Positions 8,089-15,508 of a DNA stretch of 40,430 nucleotides are shown piece after piece (positions within the stretch are counted from its first letter, which is position 1; each line of letters opens with the position of its first letter). A model generated the notes under the pieces. The model worked only from the letters and a program-made list of their open reading frames with translations. It ran no database searches and was not told the DNA's origin. The stretch spans positions 1-40,430 of the forward strand of contig NZ_BMQA01000055.1 in assembly GCF_014647875.1 (NCBI RefSeq), in the 5' to 3' direction. This DNA comes from Streptomyces brasiliensis (GTDB taxonomy: Bacteria; Actinomycetota; Actinomycetes; Streptomycetales; Streptomycetaceae). The translations under genes were made by a program, and so were the position numbers.

Positions 8089-9351
8089 CTACGCCTCCTC
8101 GGACATCAGCGTGCGCCCCCACCAGTCGTCCTTGTCGCGGACGCCGGGCGGGACGGCGAACACGGCCGAACCCACGTGCTGGATGTACTCGTTGAGCGCG
8201 TCCTTGGCGGACAGCTGCCGCTGGAGCGGGATGAAGCCCTTGCGGACGTCGCGCTGGTAGGCCAGGAAGAACAGGCCCGCGTCGAGCCGGCCGAGGCCGT
8301 CCGTGCCGTCGGTGAAGGAGTAGCCCCGGCGCAGGATCGTGATGCCGTTGTTGGAGTCGGGGTGCGCGAGCCGCACGTGCGCGTCCGGCTTCATCGCCTT
8401 GAGGAACGGCTCGTCGTGCTCCTTGGCCTTGCCGACCGGGGCGCCCTCGCCCTTGTCGCGGCCGAAGACGTCCTCCTGCTCCTGCAGCGAGGTCCGGTCC
8501 CAGGTCTCGATGTTCATCCGGATGCGCCGGGCGACCAGATACGAACCACCGGTCATCCAGGCCGAGTTCGCGCCCGCGTCGCCGTCGCCGACCCACACGA
8601 ACTTGTCCAGCCGGTCCGTCTCGGTGCCCGCGATGTTGCGGGTGCCGTCCTTGAACCCCATGAGGTTGCGCGGGGTCTGGGCGTCCGGTGTCGTCGACGA
8701 GGTCTTGCCGAAGCCGAGCTGGGACCAGCGGATGGCGACCTCGCCGAAGCCGATGCGGGCCAGGTTGCGGATGGCGTGCACGGCGACCTGTGGGTCGTCC
8801 GCGCAGGCCTGGATGCACAGATCGCCGCCGGTGCGGGTCCGGTCGAGGTTGTCGCCGGGGAACCTGGGCAGGTCGACCAGAGCCTCGGGCCGCTTGTCCG
8901 CGAGGCCGAACTTCTCGAACAGGGACAGTCCGAAGCCGATCGTCAGCGTCAGCCGCGACGGCTTGAGCCCGAGGGCCTCACCGGTGTCGTCCGGCGGTGC
9001 CTCGGCGAGCCCGCCGTACGCGCCCTCGCCGACCGCCTGCCCGGCGGTCATCCGGCGCGCGGCGGCCGTCCAGTCCTTCAGCAACTGCACGAACGCGGCG
9101 CGGTCGTCGGTCTTCACGTCGAACGCGGCGAAATGCAGCCGGTCCTGCACCGGGGTGGCGATGCCCGCCTGGTGGGCGCCGTGGAACTCCACCGCGCCGC
9201 CCGTCTCGGCGGCGGCCGGGTCCACGTCGTTGCCGGCCTCGGTCATCGCGACCGCCCCGCTGGCCACGGCGGCACCGAGCGCGAGCCCGGCCCCGCCCCA
9301 GCCGATCAGCGTGCGGCGCGAGGGCGAACCGCTTGTGTGGGTCTCGGTCAT
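8089..9351 (-). CDS. efeB: Dyp-type heme peroxidase EfeB, Tat-exported
   Basis: A 420-residue DyP-type peroxidase, the EfeB component of the iron uptake system. A twin-arginine signal (SRRTLIGWGG) sends the folded, heme-loaded protein out of the cell. The catalytic aspartate motif GFKDG is present, and a histidine in HVRLAHPDSNNG is the likely heme ligand. EfeB is thought to oxidise ferrous iron or act on heme; deferrochelatase activity has been debated. The start ATG is 10 bp after the efeO stop. Length is normal for the family. Confidence 0.94.
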   Translation of the reverse strand: MTETHTSGSPSRRTLIGWGGAGLALGAAVASGAVAMTEAGNDVDPAAAETGGAVEFHGAHQAGIATPVQDRLHFAAFDVKTDDRAAFVQLLKDWTAAARRMTAGQAVGEGAYGGLAEAPPDDTGEALGLKPSRLTLTIGFGLSLFEKFGLADKRPEALVDLPRFPGDNLDRTRTGGDLCIQACADDPQVAVHAIRNLARIGFGEVAIRWSQLGFGKTSSTTPDAQTPRNLMGFKDGTRNIAGTETDRLDKFVWVGDGDAGANSAWMTGGSYLVARRIRMNIETWDRTSLQEQEDVFGRDKGEGAPVGKAKEHDEPFLKAMKPDAHVRLAHPDSNNGITILRRGYSFTDGTDGLGRLDAGLFFLAYQRDVRKGFIPLQRQLSAKDALNEYIQHVGSAVFAVPPGVRDKDDWWGRTLMSEEA

Positions 9352-9361
9352 GGTGGTGGCC

Positions 9362-10501
9362 CTACTTCGTGACGACGGCGGCGGCGAGCTTGGACAGCGG
9401 CTCGGCGAGCGCGTTGACCGCGTCCGACAGCTCCTTGCGCTGGTCCTCGGTGACCTTGTCGTACGAGACGAACTCGTACGAGTTCTTGTCCGAGCGGTAC
9501 TTGTCGAGCAGCGTGTCGAGCGCGCCGAACTGCTTGTCCAGCTCGGTGGTCAGCGCCGAGTCGTTCTTCGAGGCGACCGGCTTCAGCAGCTCGTACGCCT
9601 TCTGGGCGCCCTCGACGTTGCCCTTGAAGTCGACCAGGTCGGTGTGCGAGTAGCGGTCCTCCTCGCCGGTGACCTTGCCGGTGGCGACCTCGTCCAGCAG
9701 CTCCTTGGCGCCGTTGGCCATGGAGGTCGGGGTGATCTCGGCCTTGCCGACCCGCCCCTGCCAGTCCTTCAGGTCCGTCAACAGCTGGTCGGCGAGGGTC
9801 TTCTCCTCGGCGCCGATCTTCTTTTCCTGCCAGAGGGACTTCTCCAGGCGGTGCCAGCCGGTCCACTTCTGGCCGTCCTCCAGGCCGTCCTCGCGGACGT
9901 CGACCTTGGGGTCGATGTCACCGAAGGACTCGGCGACCGGCTCGGTGCGTTCCCAGCCCAGGCGCGAGGGTGCGTAGGCCTTCTTGGCGGCCTCCAGGTC
10001 GCCGTCCTTGATCGCCTTCACGAAGGTCTCGACGAGCGGCAGCGTGGCGTCGGCCTGCTCCTGCGCGTACTCGCGGTAGTCGGCGACGGCCTTGTCCAGC
10101 TGCGGGTCACGCTTGGCGGCGGCCGAGCCGCCGGTGACGGTCAGCTTCTGCCGTACGCCGTGGCCCTTCATGCCGGGCACGCAGGCGATCTCGTACGACC
10201 CGGCCTTCACCTCGGCGGTCAGCGTGTACTTGGTGCCCGGGCCGATGTTCTCCTTCTCGGAGACGATCCGGTCGTCCGGGAAGAGGATCTCGACCTCGGT
10301 GGCCTTCGAGCCCTTGTTCTCGATCTTCAGCGTGACCTGGCCGGCCGGGACGGACTTGGCGGACGTTTCGCACGTCGAGTCGGCGGCGGTGACCTGGATG
10401 GCGTCGCCGTCCTTGGCGTCGCTCTTGGCCGTGCATGCGGAGAGGGCGGTCAGGGCAGCCACCGTGGCGGCGGCGGTGACGGTGAGTCGGACGGCTCGCA
10501 T
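9362..10501 (-). CDS. efeO: Iron-binding lipoprotein EfeO (cupredoxin plus M75 domain)
   Basis: A 379-residue lipoprotein, first gene of the efe operon. The signal ends in the lipobox LSAC with Cys23. Residues about 40-125 form the cupredoxin-like domain with C107 and the VPGMKGHG loop; the rest is the imelysin-like M75 domain with its HRLE (HxxE) motif at 217-220. It binds iron outside the cell and hands it to EfeU. The ATG at 10501 is chosen because GGAG stands 5 bp before it and a proper signal peptide follows; an upstream start would add 12 unlikely residues. Iron boxes lie 20-65 bp upstream. Confidence 0.93.
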   Translation of the reverse strand: MRAVRLTVTAAATVAALTALSACTAKSDAKDGDAIQVTAADSTCETSAKSVPAGQVTLKIENKGSKATEVEILFPDDRIVSEKENIGPGTKYTLTAEVKAGSYEIACVPGMKGHGVRQKLTVTGGSAAAKRDPQLDKAVADYREYAQEQADATLPLVETFVKAIKDGDLEAAKKAYAPSRLGWERTEPVAESFGDIDPKVDVREDGLEDGQKWTGWHRLEKSLWQEKKIGAEEKTLADQLLTDLKDWQGRVGKAEITPTSMANGAKELLDEVATGKVTGEEDRYSHTDLVDFKGNVEGAQKAYELLKPVASKNDSALTTELDKQFGALDTLLDKYRSDKNSYEFVSYDKVTEDQRKELSDAVNALAEPLSKLAAAVVTK

Positions 10502-10522
10502 GCATGCTCCAAGCGGGAACGG

Positions 10523-10566
10523 TCTGGTGAGGCTCACCTAACTTATCTGAGGCTAGCCTCACCTAT
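10523..10566 (-). promoter_or_regulatory. Iron boxes (DmdR1/IdeR type) before efeO
   Basis: Bases 10523-10541 match the iron-box consensus TTAGGTTAGGCTCACCTAA at 16 of 19 positions. A second region holds a perfect palindrome TGAGGCTAGCCTCA (10548-10561); read as a box at 10548-10566 it matches 15 of 19. A pair of sites so close to the start predicts strong repression of efeOBU when iron is plentiful. Consensus is from memory. Confidence 0.8.
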
Positions 10567-10650
10567 ACCCACCGGGTTCGTGATTCAGCTCTCACGAAAA
10601 GATCACAGGCACGGCTTGATCGCGACGGCTCAAAACAGACGCCAAGGACA

Positions 10651-10672
10651 GGTCAAGGGATGGTCAAGAGAT
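10651..10672. promoter_or_regulatory. Tandem 11-bp direct repeats (PHO-box-like or SARP-like)
   Basis: GGTCAAGGGAT is followed directly by GGTCAAGAGAT: two 11-bp units, 10 of 11 identical. Streptomyces PhoP and SARP regulators both bind 11-bp-spaced direct repeats, and the GGTCA core resembles the PhoP unit. It lies between efeO and the phzF-like gene, over 100 bp from each start. Confidence 0.4.
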
Positions 10673-10776
10673 GCGTCTCGGGGAGACCATGACGGCCCCG
10701 GTGCGCGGCTGCGGATACGCCTCGACCGGTTGGTCGTTCACCTCCGGCACCGCCGCCGCGATGTTTGAATGCCCGC

Positions 10777-11433
10777 GTGACTGACTACGACGTACTGCGC
10801 GTCTTCTGCGCACCGAACGGCGGCTACGGCAATGAGCTCGGCGTCGTCCGCGACGGCTCGGTGCTGCCCGAGCGGGACGCGCGACAGGAGTTCGCGGCGA
10901 AACTCGGCTTCAGCGAGACCGTGTTCGTTGACGACCCCGAGCGCGGCGTGATCGACATCTACACGCCCACCCTGCGTCTGCCCTTCGCCGGTCACCCCTG
11001 CGTCGGCACGGCCTGGCTCCTCGACGTGCCGGAACTGGTCACGGCCGCCGGTGTCGTCGGGGCCCGCCTCGACGGTGAGTTCAGCTGGATCGAGGCCCGC
11101 CCGGAGTGGGCCCCGCCGCGCACCCTGCGCCAGTACCCGACGGCGGCCGAGGTCGACGCGCTGCCGGTGCCGCCGCAGGGCGAGTGGGTGTACGCCTGGG
11201 CCTGGGAGGACGAGGCCGCGGGCCGCGTCCGTGCCCGGGCCTTCCCCGGCCGCGACGACGGCATCGACGAGGACGAGGCCACGGGCGCGGCGGCCCTGCT
11301 CCTCACGGACCGCCTGGGCCGCGCGCTCAACATCCGGCAGGGCAAGGGCTCCCAGCTGCTCACGGCGCCGCAGCCGGAGGGGTGGGTGGAGGTCGGGGGA
11401 CGCGTGGTGCTGGAGCGCCGGCCGGAACGCTAG
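10777..11433 (+). CDS. PhzF-family protein, short form
   Basis: A 218-residue protein of the PhzF/diaminopimelate-epimerase-like family, whose members catalyse isomerisations; PhzF itself acts in phenazine synthesis, but most relatives have no known substrate. Family marks are GNELGVV near residue 18, the FAGHPCVGTA loop and the DEDEATGAAA segment near the C terminus. Typical members have about 260-300 residues, so this is a shortened version. I choose GTG 10777 because TTGAAT (10765-10770) ends 6 bp before it, as in other leaderless genes here. Its TAG stop overlaps the TAG of the convergent heme oxygenase gene within CTAG. Confidence 0.8.
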   Translation: MTDYDVLRVFCAPNGGYGNELGVVRDGSVLPERDARQEFAAKLGFSETVFVDDPERGVIDIYTPTLRLPFAGHPCVGTAWLLDVPELVTAAGVVGARLDGEFSWIEARPEWAPPRTLRQYPTAAEVDALPVPPQGEWVYAWAWEDEAAGRVRARAFPGRDDGIDEDEATGAAALLLTDRLGRALNIRQGKGSQLLTAPQPEGWVEVGGRVVLERRPER

Positions 11434-12077
11434 GCGCTCAGCGGGAACTCGTCGCCCAGGGCGCGGAAGACCCCGGTGTTCAAGGCGAACGCGGTCCTGC
11501 ACTCGGCGACGATCCGATGCTTCTCCAGGTCGTCCGCCCTGATCCCGTCCAGCAGCTCCCGGTAACCCCGCTTGAACGCGGCGGGGTTGGGGATCTCCTC
11601 GAACACGTAGAACCGGACCCCGTCGCCCTTGTTCACGAAGCCCCATGTGCGTTCCGCGCGGTCCCGGATGACCTGCCCGCCCGAGAGATCGCCGAGGTAG
11701 CGGGTGTAGTGGTGCGCGACGTATCCGGCGGGCCAGCGCTCCGCGCACTCCCGCACCCGTTCCGCGTACGCCTCGGTGGCCGGCAGGGCGCTCAGTCCCG
11801 CCCGCCAGTCCGGGCCCCGCAGATGTGCCAGGTCGCGCTCCAGCGAGGCCAGTCGGTACAGCTCGGGCCGCACGAAGGGGCCGGCCACCGGGTCCGCCGC
11901 CAGCCGCGCGGTCCCGGCCTCCAGGGCCTCGTACACGAACCACAGCTGTTCCGTGTAGCGCGCGTACGCGGCCACGCCGTGGCGGCCGCCGAGCAGGTCG
12001 CTCATGAACGTCGAGGTCTCCGCCGCCCTGTGCTGTTCGTGGGAGGCGGTGCGGATGAGGGTCGAGAACGGCTCCAT
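11430..12077 (-). CDS. Heme oxygenase (biliverdin-producing)
   Basis: A 215-residue heme oxygenase that cuts heme to biliverdin, carbon monoxide and iron in the cytoplasm, using external electrons. The proximal heme ligand should be H16 in the HEQHRAAETSTFM segment, and the distal-helix phrase YLGDLSGGQ is conserved. Similar enzymes (HmuO of Corynebacterium) serve iron recovery from heme, which fits the nearby iron uptake operon. ATG 12077 has the ribosome site GGAGAG 4 bp before it. Two tandem palindromic operators lie right upstream, so expression is probably tightly controlled. Confidence 0.92.
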   Translation of the reverse strand: MEPFSTLIRTASHEQHRAAETSTFMSDLLGGRHGVAAYARYTEQLWFVYEALEAGTARLAADPVAGPFVRPELYRLASLERDLAHLRGPDWRAGLSALPATEAYAERVRECAERWPAGYVAHHYTRYLGDLSGGQVIRDRAERTWGFVNKGDGVRFYVFEEIPNPAAFKRGYRELLDGIRADDLEKHRIVAECRTAFALNTGVFRALGDEFPLSA

Positions 12078-12089
12078 GGGCTCTCCTCG

Positions 12090-12136
12090 GTTTACCGACG
12101 TGATGTCGGCAAGTTTACCGACAATGTGTCGGCAAG
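12090..12136 (-). promoter_or_regulatory. Two tandem palindromic operators before heme oxygenase
   Basis: Two near-identical 24-bp units start at 12090 and 12113, spaced exactly 23 bp. Each is an inverted repeat TTACCGAC-n5-GTCGGCAA (7 of 8 arm bases symmetric). The first lies 13 bp before the start codon, so bound protein would cover promoter and ribosome site. It is not an iron box. The binding protein is unknown. Confidence 0.7.
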
Positions 12137-12143
12137 GTGTCGC

Positions 12144-12193
12144 GGGCATGGGGAAGGCCCGCCCTCCGGGGAGAGCGGGCCCTTGCCATGCCC
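12144..12193 (-). terminator. Hairpin terminator after map
   Basis: Arms 12144-12162 and 12175-12193 pair at 16 of 19 positions around a 12-base loop. It follows the methionine aminopeptidase stop by 14 bp on the minus strand and separates that gene from the heme oxygenase promoter. No T run follows, as is common in Streptomyces. Confidence 0.7.
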
Positions 12194-12207
12194 GGGCGAG
12201 CGCGGCG

Positions 12208-13065
12208 CTACGGCAGCGTGAGGATCTCCGCGCCCGTCTCCGTCACCACCAGCGTGTGCTCGAACTGGGCCGTCCGCCTGCGGTCCTTGGTCACGACCGT
12301 CCAGCCGTCGTCCCACATGTCGTACTCGTACGTCCCCAGGGTCAGCATCGGCTCGATCGTGAACGTCATCCCGGGCTGCATCACGGTCGTCGCGTGCGGG
12401 CTGTCGTAGTGCGGGATGATCAGCCCGGAGTGGAACGACGCGTTGATGCCGTGCCCGGTGAAGTCCCGGACCACGCCGTAGCCGAAGCGCTTGGCGTACG
12501 ACTCGATGACCCGGCCGATGACGTTGATCTGCCGGCCCGGCCGGACCGCCTTGATCGCGCGGTTCAGGGACTCCCGGGTCCGCTCGACCAGCAGCCGCGA
12601 CTCCTCGTCCACTTCTCCGACCAGGTACGTCGCGTTGTTGTCGCCGTGCACCCCGCCGATGTACGCCGTGACGTCCAGATTCACGATGTCGCCGTCCCGC
12701 AGCACCGTCGAGTCCGGGATGCCGTGGCAGATGACCTCGTTGATGCTGGTGCACAGGGACTTGGGGAAGCCGCGGTAGCCGAGCGTGGACGGGTAGGCGC
12801 CGTGGTCGATCATGTAGTCGTGGGCGACCTTGTCCAGCTGGTCCGTGGTGACCCCCGGCGCGATGATCTTCGCCGCCTCGGCCATCGCTTGTGCGGCGAT
12901 CCGCCCGGCGACCCGCATCGCCTCGATCGTCTCGGGCGTCTGCACCTCCGGACCGGTGTACGGGGTCGGCGCGGGCTTGCCGACGTACTCGGGTCGGCGG
13001 ATGTTTCCGGGTACCGAACGGGTGGGAGACAGCTCCCCTGGTACGAGCAGCGACTGGCCAGACAT
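12208..13065 (-). CDS. map: Methionine aminopeptidase, type I
   Basis: A 285-residue metal-dependent peptidase that removes the initiator methionine from new proteins. All five metal ligands are visible: D131, D142, H205, E238 and E269. About 40 extra N-terminal residues with a proline-rich stretch match the extended form found in mycobacteria (MapB-like). ATG 13065 is supported by TAGACT ending 7 bp upstream with no ribosome site, so the mRNA is probably leaderless. Streptomyces usually carry more than one map gene; this is the form remote from the ribosomal-protein cluster. Confidence 0.93.
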   Translation of the reverse strand: MSGQSLLVPGELSPTRSVPGNIRRPEYVGKPAPTPYTGPEVQTPETIEAMRVAGRIAAQAMAEAAKIIAPGVTTDQLDKVAHDYMIDHGAYPSTLGYRGFPKSLCTSINEVICHGIPDSTVLRDGDIVNLDVTAYIGGVHGDNNATYLVGEVDEESRLLVERTRESLNRAIKAVRPGRQINVIGRVIESYAKRFGYGVVRDFTGHGINASFHSGLIIPHYDSPHATTVMQPGMTFTIEPMLTLGTYEYDMWDDGWTVVTKDRRRTAQFEHTLVVTETGAEILTLP

Positions 13066-13124
13066 GCCAGCGAGTCTAACCAGCCGGGCATGGGGGAACA
13101 TGACGTTGGCGAGAGGAGCGGATC

Positions 13125-13355
13125 ATGCCCTTGTTCAAGAAGCGGACGGTCGGCAAGCCGGGCGAGTGGTACTACTGCCTGGAACACAAGAAGGTCGAGG
13201 AGGGCCCGGAGTGCCCGGCCAAGGACCGCTTCGGGCCGTACGCCACCCGTGAGGAGGCCGAGCACGCGATGCAGACCGCCCGCGAGCGCAACCTCGAGTG
13301 GGAGAACGACCCGCGCTGGCACGACGCGGCCGCACGGGACTCCGACGACGAGTGA
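13125..13355 (+). CDS. Small conserved hypothetical protein (76 aa)
   Basis: A 76-residue acidic, soluble protein that I recognise only as a conserved small actinomycete protein. It has two cysteines (CLEHKKVEEGPEC) in a zinc-like setting with one histidine, then an FGPYATREEAEHAM segment resembling a SPOR-like or DNA-binding fold, and a charged C-terminal tail. GAGAGGAG lies 7 bp before the ATG. It diverges from map with 59 bp between the starts. Function unknown. Confidence 0.75.
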   Translation: MPLFKKRTVGKPGEWYYCLEHKKVEEGPECPAKDRFGPYATREEAEHAMQTARERNLEWENDPRWHDAAARDSDDE

Positions 13356-13379
13356 CGGCGGCCGGCGGCGCCCGGCGCC

Positions 13380-13397
13380 GATCGGGCCGGCCCGATC
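13380..13397. terminator. Palindrome between convergent genes
   Basis: GATCGGGCCGGCCCGATC is a perfect 18-bp palindrome that overlaps the stop of the minus-strand transporter gene. GC-rich repeats stand just before it (13361-13379). It may act as a two-way terminator, but it has almost no loop in this reading. Confidence 0.35.
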
Positions 13398-14679
13398 AGC
13401 CAGGCACGGCCTCCGTGGCCGCCGCGCGCCGCTCCCGCAGCCGTACCGCGTGCTCGTCGGTCCGCGCGTCGTACGTCATCAGCTTCGGCAGGCACAGCGC
13501 CAGCAGTCCCACCGCGCCCGCGCACAGCAGCCCGCCGGACCAGACGGAGGCCCGCACGCCGAACCACGCCGCGAAGCCGCCCGACCGGACCTGGCCGAGC
13601 TGGGGGCCGGCCGAGTACGACAGCAGCTCGATCCCGGCGAGCCGCCCGCGCAGCTCGTCCGGGACCGTCTGGTTCCACATGGCGGCCCGGAAGATTCCGC
13701 TGACCATGTCGAAGCCGCCCGCCAAGGTCAGGAAGAGCAGCACCAGCCAGACGTTCCCGACGGCGCCCGCCGCGGCCACCGACAACCCCCACAGCACGGC
13801 CGAGACGGCGACCAGGGCCCCGTGCCGGTGGACCCGCGAGGCCCAGCCGCTGGTCAGGCTCACCAGCAGGGACCCGGCCGGCAGGGCGGCGTACATCAGG
13901 CCCAGCGACCACTCGGCGCGCAGTTCGTCCGCGAGGAACGGCAGCACCGCCAGCGGCATCGCGAGCAGCATCGCCGCGATGTCGACGACGTACGTGCCGA
14001 GCAGCTCCTTGCGGCCCCAGGCGTACCGGGTGCCTTCGAGGATCGCGCCGAGCGACGGTTTCGCCGCCTCGTGGGAGGCGGGGGAGGGCGCGATGCCGAC
14101 GATCAGGACGACCGACACGGCGAAGGTCGGCAGATCGGCCGCGTACGCCCAGCCGAGGCCCGCGTACGCCACCACGACACCGGCGACGGCCGGGCCCGCC
14201 ACGCCGCCGACCGTCCAGCGCAGGGAGTTCAGCGCCGCCGCGGCGGGCAGCTGTTCGTGCGGCACGATCCGCGGCCACAGCGAGTCGAGCGCGGGACGCT
14301 GGACCGCGCCGACGGCAGAGCTGAGGGCGGCGACGATGTACAGCGGCCAGACGAGCGGGCGCGGCAGCAGCGCGTTCAGGAGCAGGACGGCGCTCAGCAG
14401 GCCCTGCCCGGCCTCCGTCCACACGATCAGCTTGCGCTTGTCGAGCGCGTCGGCGAGCGCGCCGCCGTAGAGCCCGAACACGATCAGCGGGATCAGCTCC
14501 ACGGCCCCGATCGCGCCGACCGCCGCGGCCGACCCGGTCAGCTCCTTCATCTGCACCGGCAGCGCGACCAACGTCAGAAAGCTGCCGAAGTTGGTGACGA
14601 GCCCCGAGACCCACAGCTTCCGGAAGTCACCGGAGGCTCGCCAGGGGGCCAGGTCGGGAAGGAGAGCACGGGACGTCAC
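13396..14679 (-). CDS. MFS transporter
   Basis: A 427-residue major facilitator protein with about 12 hydrophobic helices, resembling the macrolide-efflux-like (MefA/Tet-type) group. The loop after helix 2 reads LYGGALADALDKRKLI, a family signature. The GTG start is the first in frame and agrees with the expected N-terminal soluble leader; no clear ribosome site is seen. It may follow the upstream 199-residue gene (gap 93 bp) in one transcript. Substrate unknown. Confidence 0.82.
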   Translation of the reverse strand: MTSRALLPDLAPWRASGDFRKLWVSGLVTNFGSFLTLVALPVQMKELTGSAAAVGAIGAVELIPLIVFGLYGGALADALDKRKLIVWTEAGQGLLSAVLLLNALLPRPLVWPLYIVAALSSAVGAVQRPALDSLWPRIVPHEQLPAAAALNSLRWTVGGVAGPAVAGVVVAYAGLGWAYAADLPTFAVSVVLIVGIAPSPASHEAAKPSLGAILEGTRYAWGRKELLGTYVVDIAAMLLAMPLAVLPFLADELRAEWSLGLMYAALPAGSLLVSLTSGWASRVHRHGALVAVSAVLWGLSVAAAGAVGNVWLVLLFLTLAGGFDMVSGIFRAAMWNQTVPDELRGRLAGIELLSYSAGPQLGQVRSGGFAAWFGVRASVWSGGLLCAGAVGLLALCLPKLMTYDARTDEHAVRLRERRAAATEAVPG

Positions 14680-14772
14680 GAGGGTTCATGGTCGGGAGGG
14701 GGGAGGGGCGGGGCAACTGCATTTCCCGTGAGTACGCGTGGTCGGGGGTGCGCGGCCGAAGCTCCGTCCCGG

Positions 14773-15372
14773 TCACCAGACTCCCGGCGGGGGAGAGGTC
14801 AGCTGGTCGGCGAGCCTCGACAGCCGGTCCCGGAAGCTCCACCGGCCCCGCGGGGCCGGCACCGCGTTCTCCCCGGCCGCCGCGCTCACCAGGTGCTGCA
14901 CGGTGTCCAGGTCCAGCTCGGCGCCCTCCGGCACGGCCAGCGTCTCGTGCGCCATCGTGCCGAGATCGCCGTCGGTCGCGCCCAGGGCCAGCACCGTCAC
15001 CCCGGCCCGCCGTGCGTCATGCACCCGTTCGAGGAGCGGCTCCGGTTCCTCGGGGGCCACGACCACCAGCGTCTCGCCGCGCCGGGCCGCCCCGAGCCGG
15101 CCGGGCCCGACCGCCAGATGGGCCGGATCCGAGGGGCGCGCGTCGTGCCGTACGAGAGTCGGTGCCAGCTCCGGTGTGCCCGACCACGCGGCCTCGTCGA
15201 CCAGATGCGCCGCCAGGTGCCACGGCTCGTACTCCGGCGTGCCCACGAGCAGCAGCCCGCCCCCGTGCGCCACCACGGACCCGCGCAGCACCCCCGCGAA
15301 CCGCCGCGTGGCCCCCAACCACTCGGTCCCGGCGAGCACTTCGCGCAGCAACGCGACCCGTACGGCATCCAT
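14773..15372 (-). CDS. Conserved hypothetical protein, possible SIS-like fold
   Basis: A 199-residue soluble protein without a name I can give. The middle part (ETLVVVAPEEPEPLLERVHDARRAGVTVLALG) alternates beta strands and helices and looks like half of a sugar-isomerase (SIS) nucleotide fold: a strand, a helix, then a strand ending in a glycine. No catalytic residues are evident. The ATG lies 11 bp from a CAATAT stretch, but no ribosome site is clear. It diverges from the sialidase-like gene. Confidence 0.6.
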   Translation of the reverse strand: MDAVRVALLREVLAGTEWLGATRRFAGVLRGSVVAHGGGLLLVGTPEYEPWHLAAHLVDEAAWSGTPELAPTLVRHDARPSDPAHLAVGPGRLGAARRGETLVVVAPEEPEPLLERVHDARRAGVTVLALGATDGDLGTMAHETLAVPEGAELDLDTVQHLVSAAAGENAVPAPRGRWSFRDRLSRLADQLTSPPPGVW

Positions 15373-15508
15373 ACGACCGCATATTGCCGCAACCGGCCAC
15401 TCGTGACGCGGAGTTCACCCCGAATTCGTCCGGCACGGGGAGGGACAGCAGTCACTTGGGACCTATGAGCATCCGAGACCGATCAGGACCGATGAGGAGA
15501 GTCGCACC

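Noticed and set aside
7114..9372. Plus-strand frame of 752 codons opposite efeU and efeB
   Set aside because: Shadow of two well-identified genes; no ribosome site, no family motifs.
10656..10667. TTGACC repeats (minus strand) as -35 boxes for efeO
   Set aside because: No -10 sequence lies 16-19 bp downstream; the iron boxes mark a promoter nearer to the gene.
12004..15468. Very long plus-strand frame (over 1100 codons)
   Set aside because: It runs antisense through map, an MFS gene and a hypothetical gene and across the 76-residue gene. Its product is a Arg/Gly/Pro/Gln-rich shadow with no domain.
15470..15500. Direct repeat GACCGAT upstream of the sialidase-like gene
   Set aside because: Only two 7-bp copies with no other support; easily chance.
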